Source of the DNA: Phenylobacterium sp.
GTDB lineage: Bacteria > Pseudomonadota > Alphaproteobacteria > Caulobacterales > Caulobacteraceae
DNA length: 64,000 bases
Reading direction: 5' to 3'
NCBI RefSeq assembly: GCF_030680185.1
Contig: NZ_JAUXVZ010000020.1
Span: forward strand, 1-64,000
Of this stretch, positions 62,794 to 64,000 are shown piece by piece (position 1 is the first letter of the stretch; every line of letters begins with the position of its first letter). The notes under the pieces were generated by a model. The model made no database searches. It was not told where the DNA came from and was given only the letters and a program-made list of their open reading frames with translations. Position numbers and translations under genes: made by a program.

Positions 62794-64000
62794 TCACCAC
62801 CAGCGCTGCGGCCTAGCCTTGAACTGCGCCGCCTCTTCGATCACCCCGCCCAGCGAGAACAGCGTCCCCTCGTCCAGGGGGCGGCCGATCAGCTGCAGGC
62901 CAAGCGGCAGGCCGCTGGCGTCGACGCCGGCCGGCACGCTCATGCCCGGCAGGCCCGCCAGGTTCACCGTCACGGTGAAGATGTCGTTCAGGTACATGGC
63001 CACCGGATCGTCGGCGTTCTCGCCCAGCGCGAAGGCGGCCGAGGGCGCGGTGGGGGTCAGCAGGGCGTCGACCTTTTCGAAGGCTCGGTCGAAGTCGTCC
63101 GAGATCCGCCGACGCACCTTCTGGGCCTTGAGGTAGTAGGCGTCGTAGTAGCCCGCCGAGAGCACGTAGGACCCGATCAGAATCCGCCGCTTGACCTCTT
63201 CGCCGAACCCCTGGGCGCGGGTCTGCTCGTAGGTTTCGGTCAGGTTGGCGCCATCGACCCGCAGGCCGTAGCGCATGCCGTCATAGCGGGCGAGGTTGGA
63301 CGAGGCCTCCGCCGGGGCCACGATATAGTAGGCCGGCAGGGCGTATCTGGTGTGGGGCAGCGAAACCTCGACGATCTCGCAGCCGGCCGCCTTCAACCAG
63401 GCCACCCCCTGCTCCCACAGCCTGTCGATCTCCGGCGGCATGCCGTCGGCGCGGTATTCCCTGGGAATGCCGATCCGCAGTCCCTTGACCGACTTGCCGA
63501 CAAAGCTTGCGAAGTCTGGCACCTCGACGTCGAGGCTGGTCGAGTCCCGCGCATCGTGCCCGGCCATGGACTTCAGCAGGATGGCCGCGTCCTCGACATT
63601 GCGGGCGATGGGGCCGGCCTGGTCCAGGGACGAGGCGAAGGCCACCACGCCCCAGCGTGAACAGCGGCCATAGGTCGGCTTGATCCCCACCGTGCCGGTG
63701 AAGGCCGCCGGCTGGCGGATCGAACCGCCGGTGTCGGTGGCCGTGGCGCCCAGACACAGTTCAGCGGCCACCGCGGCGGCCGAACCGCCAGACGAGCCGC
63801 CGGGCGTGCGGGGCGTCTCATCGCCCTGACCGCGCCAGGGGTTGATCACCGGGCCAAAGGCGCTGCTCTCGTTGGACGAGCCCATGGCGAACTCGTCCAT
63901 GTTCAGCTTGCCCAGCATGACCGCCCCGTCACGCCAGAGATTGGCCGTGACCGCGGACTCATAGTTCGGGACGAAATCGCCAAGGATCTTGGAGCAGGCC
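62794..64000 (-). CDS. gatA: Aspartyl/glutamyl-tRNA amidotransferase subunit A, C-terminal part
   Basis: GatA is the glutaminase that supplies ammonia to GatB. The gene runs off the end of the window; the reading frame is open to base 64000, so the N-terminus, including the first catalytic Lys, is missing. The amidase signature [19 protein letters not shown] (Ser-cis-Ser) is present, as are [15 protein letters not shown] and [18 protein letters not shown]. An ATG at 63918 is internal, not the start. gatC is expected just outside the window. Confidence 0.94.
   Translation of the reverse strand, partial: ACSKILGDFVPNYESAVTANLWRDGAVMLGKLNMDEFAMGSSNESSAFGPVINPWRGQGDETPRTPGGSSGGSAAAVAAELCLGATATDTGGSIRQPAAFTGTVGIKPTYGRCSRWGVVAFASSLDQAGPIARNVEDAAILLKSMAGHDARDSTSLDVEVPDFASFVGKSVKGLRIGIPREYRADGMPPEIDRLWEQGVAWLKAAGCEIVEVSLPHTRYALPAYYIVAPAEASSNLARYDGMRYGLRVDGANLTETYEQTRAQGFGEEVKRRILIGSYVLSAGYYDAYYLKAQKVRRRISDDFDRAFEKVDALLTPTAPSAAFALGENADDPVAMYLNDIFTVTVNLAGLPGMSVPAGVDASGLPLGLQLIGRPLDEGTLFSLGGVIEEAAQFKARPQRWW

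Noticed and set aside
1..64000. CRISPR arrays, insertion sequences or prophage
   Set aside because: No regularly spaced repeats, transposase, integrase or phage structural genes were seen.

Overview
The window looks like chromosomal DNA of a high-GC alphaproteobacterium of the order Caulobacterales (Caulobacter/Phenylobacterium type). Three things support this. There is a complete holdfast polysaccharide cluster (hfsE-F-G-H, hfsC-B-A, hfsD). A housekeeping block runs rpoZ-rel-pyrE-pdxJ-acpS-lepB-rnc-era-recO-parC. There is also an EcfG/NepR general stress response pair. Gene density is very high, with many ATGA/GTGA stop-start overlaps, and most long antisense open frames are GC-driven shadows.

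Region by region. 0-2.3 kb: accB (3' end, with a duplicated biotin-lysine motif), accC and aat. 2.2-3.3 kb: a DUF2155 protein and the complex I accessory protein NDUFA12. 3.4-5.9 kb: a large protein that reads as a shrunken, catalytically dead relative of B12-dependent ribonucleotide reductase. 6-7.4 kb: two paralogous secreted pentapeptide-repeat proteins. 7.4-21.4 kb: aspS, a beta-lactamase-fold hydrolase and the minus-strand housekeeping block; rel appears to start at CTG, coupled to rpoZ. 21.4-23.3 kb: an AT-richer island with a secreted amidohydrolase. 23.3-38.4 kb: folK, a NYN protein, uracil-DNA glycosylase, smpB, dapA, a lytic transglycosylase, a TetR regulator, two RNA methyltransferases, hrpB, two transporters and a metallo-hydrolase. 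38.4-40.6 kb: a two-component system.

The most interesting stretch is about 40.7-48.4 kb, a stress module. It holds a KGG stress protein, a single-gene EgtB-EgtD fusion for ergothioneine, an EcfG sigma factor, a convergent overlapping nepR, a small hydrophilic protein, a DedA protein, and a KaiC-like ATPase coupled to a hybrid histidine kinase. Sequences matching the EcfG promoter (GGAAC, spacer, CGTT) stand back to back between egtBD and the sigma gene. Looser matches precede the small protein and the kaiC-like gene. By inference, the sigma factor controls itself and the ergothioneine enzyme.

A tRNA-Ser(GCT) separates this module from the holdfast cluster (48.9-59.2 kb), in which rsgA lies downstream of hfsC. 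The window ends with a Sel1-like protein, two RcnB-like secreted proteins, gatB with a clear terminator, a small secreted protein, and the 3' part of gatA. All functions are inferred from reading the sequence and from remembered family features; no database search was run.
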